This document shows, piece after piece, positions 1 through 5,347 of a stretch of 5,347 bases of DNA. The notes under the pieces were generated by a model that saw only the letters and a program-made list of their open reading frames with translations, made no database searches and had not been told where the DNA came from. The position numbers were made by a program, and so were the translations under genes. Source of the stretch: Bacteroides sp. (GTDB taxonomy: Bacteria; Bacteroidota; Bacteroidia; Bacteroidales; Muribaculaceae). The stretch's first letter is position 1. Each line of letters begins with the position of its first letter. The stretch is taken from positions 6,314-11,660 of the forward strand of contig JAAVDV010000027.1 in assembly GCA_014801595.1 (NCBI GenBank). The letters run 5' to 3'.

Positions 1-1142
1 GCGTCGAATGCCGGCTGGAGTGTCCCTCCGAGGTGTTGCCACACGGCCTCCTCGGCATATTGCTGCATGTGGGTGTCGATCGTGGAGTAGATCTGGAGTC
101 CGTCGGTATAGAGATTATAATATGTGCCGTCGGGTTTGGGATTCTTCAGGATCCATCCGTAGAGGGGGTTGTCCTCCCATTGCGTGGAGTCTGTGGTATA
201 TTGTCCGTAGGCTATGTTGTAGCCCAGCTCGTTGCCGTAGTCGGCGCGGTTTGGTCGCGATGGCTTCTTTGCCGTCATCAGGCGGCGGATCTCTTCGCGC
301 AGATAGGGGGCTCCACCCTCGCGGTGGTCAACCTTGTGATAATCAAGTCCGAGGGGGAGTTGCTTCAGGGAGTCGGCCTCGGCTTTGGAGAGACATCCCT
401 CCTTCACCATCTGGTCGAGCACCGTATTACGGCGGCCGAGCGTGCGTTCCGGATGGCGGAGAGGATTATAGTATGAGGGGTTTTTAAGCATCCCGACGAG
501 CATGGCGGCCTCCTGGGCGTTGAGTTGGTCGGGCTCTTTACCGAAGTAGACGTTGGCGGCAGTCTTGATTCCGACGGCATTGTTGAGAAAGTCGAAGCGG
601 TTGAGATACATGTTGATAATCTCATTCTTCGTGTAGAAACGTTCGAGCTTGATGGCGATCATCCATTCGATCGGCTTCTGCATCGCGCGTTTCAGCATAT
701 TGCTCGACGGCTGGGAATAAAGCTGTTTTGCCAGCTGCTGGGTGATGGTCGATCCTCCGCCCGAAGATTTGTCGCCCAGGGCCAGGGTCTTTACGAGAGT
801 TCGGCCCAGCGCCATGAAATCGATGCCTGAGTGGGAGTTGAAGCGGGCGTCTTCCGTAGAGATCAGCGCGTCGATGACGTAGGGGGAGATGGCGTCGTAG
901 TCGTTGTAGACACGGTTGCCCGCTCCTGCGAAGTAGCGTCCGAGTTCCGTGGTGCCGTCCGATGCGTAGACCACGGATGCGAGTTTGTCGTGAGGGTCCT
1001 CAAGTTCCTCGATCGGGGGCATATAGCCGATTACGCCGTTATAGATAAGGAGCAGGAGTATGGCCATCGCCAGGCCGAAGCCCAGGAAGGAGATCCAGAG
1101 CCATTTCACCACTTTGTTGGAGGATATCTGTAATGCTTTCAT
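1..1142 (-). CDS. Class A penicillin-binding protein (PBP1A type), N-terminal part, cut by window edge
   Basis: This is a bifunctional peptidoglycan synthase: a membrane-anchored glycosyltransferase that polymerises lipid II, followed by a transpeptidase that crosslinks stem peptides. The first 380 residues are visible. A short cytoplasmic N-terminus is followed by one membrane segment at about residues 13-40, which anchors the enzyme with its bulk in the periplasm. The family 51 glycosyltransferase domain spans about 50-265. Its motifs are TEDARF with catalytic Glu97 and the following HSGID, then GGSTITQQLAKQ (129-140), ERFYTKNEIINMYLN (167-181), AANVYFGK (195-202) and the LRHPERTLGRRN block (228-239). 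The segment GLQIYSTID (348-356) marks entry into the transpeptidase domain, whose SxxK, SxN and KTG motifs lie off the window. Usual family length is about 750-800 residues, so roughly half is present. The ATG at 1142 was chosen because it directly precedes the anchor; no Shine-Dalgarno is visible, as is normal in Bacteroidota. The gene has its own promoter. Homologues are often labelled PBP1A or mrcA. Confidence 0.96.
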   Translation of the reverse strand, partial: MKALQISSNKVVKWLWISFLGFGLAMAILLLLIYNGVIGYMPPIEELEDPHDKLASVVYASDGTTELGRYFAGAGNRVYNDYDAISPYVIDALISTEDARFNSHSGIDFMALGRTLVKTLALGDKSSGGGSTITQQLAKQLYSQPSSNMLKRAMQKPIEWMIAIKLERFYTKNEIINMYLNRFDFLNNAVGIKTAANVYFGKEPDQLNAQEAAMLVGMLKNPSYYNPLRHPERTLGRRNTVLDQMVKEGCLSKAEADSLKQLPLGLDYHKVDHREGGAPYLREEIRRLMTAKKPSRPNRADYGNELGYNIAYGQYTTDSTQWEDNPLYGWILKNPKPDGTYYNLYTDGLQIYSTIDTHMQQYAEEAVWQHLGGTLQPAFD

Positions 1143-1206
1143 AAGATGCAGAAGGTTGGTTGGATGGATTCTCCTGCGGCCGGAGCACCTCGGGAGAATC
1201 AAACTG
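1143..1206 (-). promoter_or_regulatory. 5' leader of the PBP gene with a stem-loop at its start
   Basis: The transcript from the upstream promoter should begin near 1200, giving a leader of about 58 bases. Its first part is an inverted repeat: the arms GATTCTCC and GGAGAATC (plus-strand 1167-1174 and 1193-1200) pair perfectly over 8 bp around an 18-base loop. Inside the loop TGC and GCA can pair as well, leaving a 5-base bulge (CGAGG) on one side. The rest of the leader is pyrimidine-rich and has no purine ribosome-binding site. A hairpin at the extreme 5' end often protects mRNA from decay; here that role is inferred. There is no U-tract after it, so it is not an intrinsic terminator. Confidence 0.55.
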
Positions 1207-1237
1207 CAAAGTTACTCAACGTTTTTCAAATACCCAA
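1207..1237 (-). promoter_or_regulatory. Bacteroidota-type promoter for the PBP gene
   Basis: Read on the minus strand, TAACTTTG at 1214-1207 matches the Bacteroidota -7 consensus TAnnTTTG exactly. TTG at 1237-1235, preceded by TTC, sits 20 bases upstream and fits the -33 element (TTTG/TTG) with the usual spacing of about 19-21 bases. A second candidate, TTTG at 1230-1227, is too close to the -7 box. The predicted start point, around 1200, is followed by about 58 bases of leader before the PBP ATG at 1142. The AT-richness of this stretch contrasts with the GC-rich genes on both sides. It separates PBP expression from the ROK-cutC-transglutaminase unit. Confidence 0.8.
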
Positions 1238-1260
1238 GAACTACCGCCGTTTTTACCACT

Positions 1261-1299
1261 TTTTCACTCCTTCACTTTTCCACTCCTTCATTCCTTCAC
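1261..1299. repeat. Short tandem-like repeat, CACTCCTTC-type units
   Basis: The exact 10-mer CACTCCTTCA occurs at 1265-1274 and again at 1281-1290, a 16-base period with T-rich spacer. It is followed at once by a related unit TTCCTTCAC at 1291-1299. On the minus strand the units read TGAAGGAGTG. The tract lies between the end of the transglutaminase-like gene and the PBP promoter. It is too short for CRISPR and has no dyad symmetry. Repeats of GTGAAGGAGTG type are, from general familiarity, common between genes in Bacteroidales and probably arise by slippage. No function can be claimed. Confidence 0.6.
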
Positions 1300-1326
1300 C
1301 GAATCTTTCCTGACCGCACCCGGTTT

Positions 1327-1342
1327 GTCATGACCTCATGAC
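1327..1342. repeat. Inverted repeat over the stop codon of the transglutaminase-like gene
   Basis: The arms GTCATGA (1327-1333) and TCATGAC (1336-1342) are perfect inverse complements separated by two bases; as RNA this would give a 6-bp stem with a 4-base loop. The arms are flanked by direct copies of CGGTTTG at 1321-1327 and 1344-1350. The TGA stop codon (1338-1336) lies inside one arm. No run of U follows in the direction of transcription, so it is not a typical intrinsic terminator. It may be chance. Confidence 0.4.
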
Positions 1343-4002
1343 GCGGTTTGCCGTAGGATACGGGCCAGCGTCTCTCCGAGATGTATGCCGTAGCCCCGGC
1401 GGGCAAAGATAATCCGGTTGAATGAATCGGCCACGACGAAGACCGGCAGATCGGATATGGCGGGGTCGGGCAGTTCCAGACCCTCGGTCAGGGCTTCGGC
1501 TATGCCGTCGGTATCGATTCCGAAGCATACGTTTTCGGGTAGCGCGCCGTAGTCGCCTGGACGGAAACGGGCGGCTGCATCGGCATCGGGGAAAAGCAGC
1601 AGGAGCTTGCGCCCTGTGGCGGCCAGTTCGTCGGCGGCTGCCGAGATGTCGTTGAGAGCGTGGGCACTCGGCTCATGGCCCGGAGCGACAAGGCCGAGCA
1701 CGTAGTAGCCGCGTCCTGTCGTCGCGAGTATGGATCGTTTCGGATTTTCTGATGGCCGGTCGCCTGTCAGATCAACCGGAGTGTAGAGGAGCTCCGCATC
1801 AAGACTGCCGATGACCTGGAGGGCGGTGGTGTCCTGCCGCACTACCAGCCCGGGAGATGCCGTCTCACCGGGGGTGGCACGGAAGAATTCTGCGCGGGCG
1901 AGAACGGATCCATCGGCCAGTCTCTGGCCGCTGACGAGCATGTACTGCCCCTCGGATAGTTGCTGCTGTCTGGCGTTGATTGCCGTCAGCGGTTCGAAGT
2001 CGTCGAATTCCATGAGGTATGGCTTCCCCTCTTCGATGCGCGATAGACTGAACTGCGAATAGTATTTCGGCTCGCGTCCGAAATCTGGGTTCATGTTCCT
2101 GATTTCCAATACGCTTTTTCCAGTGGCCGGAGGGTTACTGCCGCTTTCGGTAGAGAGGTCGACATCATGCCATACGTCGGAAGTATCGGCATATTGAGTC
2201 GCGCCGCTTATCGGGTCGATACGCGCGGGAACGCCCAGACTGCGGCATACGGCCACGAATGCGATCGATCGGTTGAGGTCGTCGGCGGTATTTACGCCCA
2301 GGGTAGAGGTGGCCGCCTGTCGGTAGCGGGAGGGATTGAAGGTGTCGTCGCGCAGGGCTTCCTTCAGATCGGCCGCAAGGTTGTCGGGCGATGAGGTGTA
2401 TCTGATGATGCGTTCAGGGGAAAGATGACTCATGATCATCTCCTTGTAAGGGCGGAGCATCTCGAATTCAATGCGTGGGTTCAGCACGTAGGGGATGAAA
2501 AGCGGGGAACTCTCGTTGCCCCGGGTATGGTTGAGATGATCGGCGAGCACGTCGGGAGTGACATCGTGAAGATCCTTTTCGGCCATCGCTCCCAGCAGGT
2601 CGACTGCGCGTCGGCGGCTATCCTGCGGTATGGATTCCAGGAATCCTGTTATGGTCTTATGGTTGCCACGTGATTTTACGAGGATATCGACGGCTTCAGG
2701 GGGTAATCCGAGTTCAGCGGAGATCTCCTCAGCCCGGGAGGGGGAGAGAAATGTGCCTACATAAGCGAGGCGTATACTGTCTTCCCGCTCCTTTCTCCGG
2801 TCGTTGGCGACGCGGGCCGCCTCGGTTACGAAAGGCAAGTCGCCACCTGTGGGCGGAGGGACGAGGTCAAAGTCCATTGTCCCGGTGAATGACCGGTCTT
2901 TGGTCAGCGCGATGCGGATTGAGTCGCCGGCGTGAATGGGGGTGAGGTTGAACCGGCTGCCGTCGGTCGCCCATATCATCATGTCGCCGTCGCCCGAAGT
3001 GAATGTCGCCTGCCCCTCTGCATCCGTGCGTTTCACTGCCAGCGGGAAGAATTCCGCATAATTATAGAGCGAGAATCTCACTTCGGCATGCTCAAGCGGC
3101 ATGCCGACGCTGTCAGTGACGCATACGGTTGACTGCCGGACGGGCGCATAGTTGCCGGTGACGTTGATTACGGTCGCTACAGGATTGACCGATATGACTT
3201 CTTCCGGACCGTCGTAACGGCCGGTGACGTTGGTGGTCATGAGCATTCCTCTCGCAGCCGGGGCGTTGAACCAGGCCAGATCGAGTACAGGCTCCGGTTC
3301 GCATGCTCCGATGAAGTGCCATTTGCCGTCGGCCCATGCCTCGACCCATGCGTGGTTGTCGTCAGTATGGGCCCAGCGTGGGGTGTAGACCTGACGGGCC
3401 GGGATGCCGACACTGCGCAGGGCAGCCACCGTGAAGGTCGATTCCTCACCGCATCGGCCGAGGGCGTTGCCTACGGTGGCGAGAGGGGAGGATGTGCGGG
3501 GATCGGAGGGCTGATAGCTGACTTTCTCATGACACCAGTGGTTGACTTCCAGGATGGCTTCCTCCATTGTCAGCCTCTTGACGCGCTCCTTCAGTTCATC
3601 GAAGAATACCTTCCGCGACATATCGAGATTCTCGTTGTTGACCCTGACGGGGAGTACGAAATGTTTCCATTCACGGTCCGGCACCTTATCTCCCCAGGGC
3701 ATCTCGTCGGCAGCTTGCAACGCGAGGCGGACGTTCTCGAGAAAGAAATCGGCGTCATTGTCGATGATATCGGGGGTGGCCATGTAGGCGTAAAGGAATT
3801 TCATGGCTTCGGCCTCTTCCGGAGTCGCCGAGGCGGGAATCTCCATTCCGGCTGCCACGGCGGGATTATCCTGACGCCGGGCGGCATATTGCCGGAGATC
3901 GGCATCTGAGAGTATGTGCCGTGCGGACGCGGGTGTGGCGACGGTAAGGAGAGCGGAGAAGGCGGCGAGGGGAAGGAGTGGATTGAGAGCGGGGAAATTC
4001 AT
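1336..4002 (-). CDS. Exported multidomain protein with transglutaminase/PNGase-like core
   Basis: The 888-residue protein starts with a hydrophobic signal-like segment (6-22), with likely cleavage after ATPASA (about residue 27). No lipobox Cys follows, so a soluble periplasmic protein is inferred. An alpha-helical region (about 30-150) precedes a papain-like transglutaminase core (about 150-260): Cys184 in GRCGEES, GIPAR (199-203), His217 in NHAWVEAW, then WHFIGACEPEP (228-238). A beta-sandwich resembling carboxypeptidase-regulatory or Ig-like domains follows (about 275-352). Residues 567-606 repeat part of the core (RSLGVPARIDP) but have Asp575 where Cys is expected. The C-terminus (about 757-886) resembles a thioredoxin fold without CXXC; DLPVFVVAD at 851-859 would hold the cis-Pro. 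Known relatives hydrolyse or transfer amide bonds, but the substrate here is unknown and an inactive binding protein is possible. The gene starts 20 bases after cutC, suggesting one operon. The signal segment is odd in having no Lys or Arg before its core. Confidence 0.85.
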   Translation of the reverse strand: MNFPALNPLLPLAAFSALLTVATPASARHILSDADLRQYAARRQDNPAVAAGMEIPASATPEEAEAMKFLYAYMATPDIIDNDADFFLENVRLALQAADEMPWGDKVPDREWKHFVLPVRVNNENLDMSRKVFFDELKERVKRLTMEEAILEVNHWCHEKVSYQPSDPRTSSPLATVGNALGRCGEESTFTVAALRSVGIPARQVYTPRWAHTDDNHAWVEAWADGKWHFIGACEPEPVLDLAWFNAPAARGMLMTTNVTGRYDGPEEVISVNPVATVINVTGNYAPVRQSTVCVTDSVGMPLEHAEVRFSLYNYAEFFPLAVKRTDAEGQATFTSGDGDMMIWATDGSRFNLTPIHAGDSIRIALTKDRSFTGTMDFDLVPPPTGGDLPFVTEAARVANDRRKEREDSIRLAYVGTFLSPSRAEEISAELGLPPEAVDILVKSRGNHKTITGFLESIPQDSRRRAVDLLGAMAEKDLHDVTPDVLADHLNHTRGNESSPLFIPYVLNPRIEFEMLRPYKEMIMSHLSPERIIRYTSSPDNLAADLKEALRDDTFNPSRYRQAATSTLGVNTADDLNRSIAFVAVCRSLGVPARIDPISGATQYADTSDVWHDVDLSTESGSNPPATGKSVLEIRNMNPDFGREPKYYSQFSLSRIEEGKPYLMEFDDFEPLTAINARQQQLSEGQYMLVSGQRLADGSVLARAEFFRATPGETASPGLVVRQDTTALQVIGSLDAELLYTPVDLTGDRPSENPKRSILATTGRGYYVLGLVAPGHEPSAHALNDISAAADELAATGRKLLLLFPDADAAARFRPGDYGALPENVCFGIDTDGIAEALTEGLELPDPAISDLPVFVVADSFNRIIFARRGYGIHLGETLARILRQTAS

Positions 4003-4022
4003 ATCGGGGGGATGGTGAAGGG

Positions 4023-4793
4023 TCAGTTGTTCTTTATTGCGTTGCGGATGGCGGCTACGGTCGCTGTGTCGGTCGCCAGCCGGCTTCCGTCGGCGGCGTC
4101 GGCCGATCCCATGGATGCATTGCCGGAGGTTCTCATCGCCGATTTGATCCTGCTGCGTGCTGAAGCGTGGATCTCATCGGCATGGGATAGCCGCAGGATT
4201 TCGGCGGCATTGGCCGGCGTCACTCCCGCTCCGGCCATGATGATGATGCGTCCGGCCGCCTGTCGGTGGAGTCTGGAGATCAGATCAGCTCCTTCAAGGG
4301 CTGAGGAGGCCTGGCCGGAGGTGAGGATTCGCCGGAAACCGAGTCTGATGATCTCTTCCAGAGCTTCAAACGGATCCGCTGTCAGGTCGAAGGCGCGGTG
4401 GAAGGTGTTGTCGAGGTCGGGCGCACGGGCTATCAGACGCCGGCATGCTTCCATGTCGACGCGTCCGTCAGCGGTAAGCGCGCCTGTGACTATTCCTTTC
4501 GCGCCCGCTTTGACGGCAGACATGATATCATGCTCCATGACATCGAGTTCGACCGGGGTATAGATGAAATCCCCGGCGCGCGGACGAATCAGCACGTTTG
4601 TAGGGATTCTTCCGGCGGCATGGCGCATGATGCCTTCGGAAGGTGTCAGCCCCCCTTCCGAGAGGCCGGCGCACAACTCCACACGGTCGGCCCCTCCCTT
4701 GACGGCGGCATCGATACCGGCCGGATCGCCGGTGCATATCTCGAGAATAGGATCAGTCATGGCGGCCGCTAACAGAAGTCTTGGAGTGTTCAT
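4023..4793 (-). CDS. cutC: CutC family TIM-barrel protein
   Basis: This 256-residue protein matches CutC over its whole length. Landmarks are LEIC (17-20), ADRVELCAGLSEGGLTPS (35-52), the barrel motif RPRAGDF (70-76), TFHRAFD (130-136), LTSGQ (157-161), IIIMAGAGV (183-191) and EIHASAR (207-213). Cys20 and Cys41 match the cysteines proposed to bind copper(I) in human CUTC. The family is named for copper homeostasis, but the E. coli phenotype was traced to the MicL small RNA encoded within cutC, so the protein's reaction is unsettled. No signal peptide is expected; it should be cytoplasmic. The start is ambiguous. The ATG at 4793 overlaps the upstream kinase stop (ATGA), typical of translational coupling, but adds 11 residues beyond E. 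coli CutC. The ATG at 4760 (Met12, MTDPILEIC) gives the family's usual N-terminus. The gene lies within the presumed ROK-cutC-transglutaminase operon. Confidence 0.95.
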   Translation of the reverse strand: MNTPRLLLAAAMTDPILEICTGDPAGIDAAVKGGADRVELCAGLSEGGLTPSEGIMRHAAGRIPTNVLIRPRAGDFIYTPVELDVMEHDIMSAVKAGAKGIVTGALTADGRVDMEACRRLIARAPDLDNTFHRAFDLTADPFEALEEIIRLGFRRILTSGQASSALEGADLISRLHRQAAGRIIIMAGAGVTPANAAEILRLSHADEIHASARSRIKSAMRTSGNASMGSADAADGSRLATDTATVAAIRNAIKNN

Positions 4794-5347
4794 GGATGCT
4801 GTGTCTGATTGGTCTGGTTAAGAAGGAGTGTGCGTCCGGCTGCCGCGGCTCCGAGCAGGGCGGCGTCGGCCGCAGGGAGACTCGAAAGGATAAATCTGAC
4901 CTGCCCCTCGTAGACCCAGAGGAGATGCTCCCGGAAAGCCTCCTGAAGAGCGTTCTCGAAGATATTGAAGGAGCGGGCCACCCCGCCGAAGAATATGAAG
5001 GCCTCGGGGGATGAGAACGCGGCGAAGTCGGCGCAGGCTTTTCCGAGGATACGTCCCGTGCGGCGCAGGGCTTCGGTAGCGAGGGGATCGCCTTCGGCGG
5101 CGGCTGTCCCCACATCCTTTGCGGTCAATTCTGTCAGCGAGCGTAGCGAGGAGGGGGTGGAGGTAGAATCGATCAGCTCGCGGGCTGTGGCTATGACGCC
5201 GCGGGCGGAGGCATAGGCGTCGAGACATCCTTTTCTGCCGCAGTTGCATTCGCGGGCTGTGTCGTCGTGGCAGACGCATACGTGGCCGAGTTCTCCGGCC
5301 AGACCGCGTTTGCCGCGCAGCAGGCGTCCGTCGCAGACGATGCCGGA
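4790..5347 (-). CDS. ROK family sugar kinase, C-terminal part, cut by window edge
   Basis: The visible 185 residues are the C-terminal lobe of a ROK protein, most likely an ATP-dependent glucose or amino-sugar kinase of the cytoplasm. Numbering from the first visible codon, GLAGELGH (15-22) contains the ROK signature with a metal-binding His22. CNCGRKGCLDAYAS (34-47) supplies the zinc-binding Cys34, Cys36 and Cys41. FIFFGGV (118-123) and DAALLGAAAAG (161-171) are the usual C-terminal nucleotide-site and closing motifs. Family members run about 300-320 residues, so some 120-135 N-terminal residues, including the DxGGT phosphate loop and the catalytic Asp, are off the window. The DNA-binding extension that marks ROK repressors therefore cannot be excluded, although kinases are far more usual. 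Substrate cannot be told from this half. The stop TGA (4792-4790) overlaps the first ATG of cutC, which supports co-transcription. Two additional cysteines (24 and 26) precede the zinc site. Confidence 0.93.
   Translation of the reverse strand, partial: SGIVCDGRLLRGKRGLAGELGHVCVCHDDTARECNCGRKGCLDAYASARGVIATARELIDSTSTPSSLRSLTELTAKDVGTAAAEGDPLATEALRRTGRILGKACADFAAFSSPEAFIFFGGVARSFNIFENALQEAFREHLLWVYEGQVRFILSSLPAADAALLGAAAAGRTLLLNQTNQTQHP

Noticed and set aside
33..1133. Series of plus-strand open frames (33-476, 525-830, 831-1133)
   Set aside because: All mirror the PBP gene on the minus strand, whose glycosyltransferase motifs are continuous through the region.
1261..1300. Possible CRISPR array
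   Set aside because: The units are about 10 bases, with no 25-36-base repeats or unique spacers and no cas genes nearby.
1215..1335. Intrinsic terminator after the transglutaminase-like gene
   Set aside because: I found only weak pairing (for example ACCG with CGGT) and no U-tract following a stable stem on the minus strand. Termination may be Rho-dependent or read-through.
1060..1341. Plus-strand open frame covering the intergenic region
   Set aside because: It starts within the PBP gene antisense and runs over the promoter, repeat and leader of the other strand; there is no family resemblance or separate promoter.
3316..3909. 197-codon open frame on the plus strand
   Set aside because: It lies wholly antisense to the well-supported transglutaminase-like gene, shows no recognisable domain, and long antisense frames are expected in GC-rich coding DNA.
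4003..4022. Ribosome-binding site or promoter between cutC and the transglutaminase-like gene
   Set aside because: The 20 bases are pyrimidine-rich on the coding strand, with neither a purine-rich site nor a TAnnTTTG box; they are best read as an operon spacer.
3916..4563. 215-codon open frame on the plus strand across the cutC/transglutaminase junction
   Set aside because: It is antisense to two genes whose products match known families, and its translation is low-complexity, rich in Ala, Ser and Arg.
4740..4800. Signal peptide on CutC from the upstream start
   Set aside because: MNTPRLLLAAAM is too short and leads directly into the first barrel strand LEIC, leaving no room for an export signal.

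Overview
The window looks like chromosomal core DNA from a GC-rich member of the Bacteroidales; Muribaculaceae is my best guess, though I cannot run a taxonomic search. Three things support this. There is a Bacteroidota-type promoter (TTG, 20 bases, TAACTTTG). Start codons lack Shine-Dalgarno sequences. The proteins read like Bacteroidales versions of their families. All four genes lie on the minus strand, so transcription runs from high to low coordinates. I see no insertion sequence, tRNA, rRNA or CRISPR array.

Layout in the direction of transcription: (1) 5347-4790, the C-terminal 185 residues of a ROK-family sugar kinase, cut by the window edge. (2) 4793-4023, a CutC-family TIM-barrel protein whose first ATG overlaps the kinase stop codon (ATGA). 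(3) 4002-1336, an 888-residue exported multidomain protein with a papain-like transglutaminase/PNGase-type core, starting 20 bases after the cutC stop. (4) A 193-base intergenic region (1143-1335) with a short tandem-like repeat, a promoter and a 5'-leader hairpin. (5) 1142-1, the N-terminal 380 residues of a class A penicillin-binding protein (PBP1A type), cut by the other edge.

Genes 1-3 are packed tightly enough to be one operon, whose promoter would lie outside the window. The PBP gene has its own promoter and is a separate unit. The operon joins a cytoplasmic sugar kinase, a presumed cytoplasmic TIM-barrel protein and a predicted periplasmic peptidase- or amidase-like protein. That fits a peptide or glycan salvage theme, but this is inference. 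The most unusual item is the 888-residue protein. Its core has the Cys and His of the catalytic triad but a Gly where PNGase-type enzymes carry Asp. It also has a second, Cys-less copy of part of the fold and a C-terminal thioredoxin-like domain without a CXXC motif. I found no clear evidence of a wholly new system; the rest is ordinary, well-conserved gene content.
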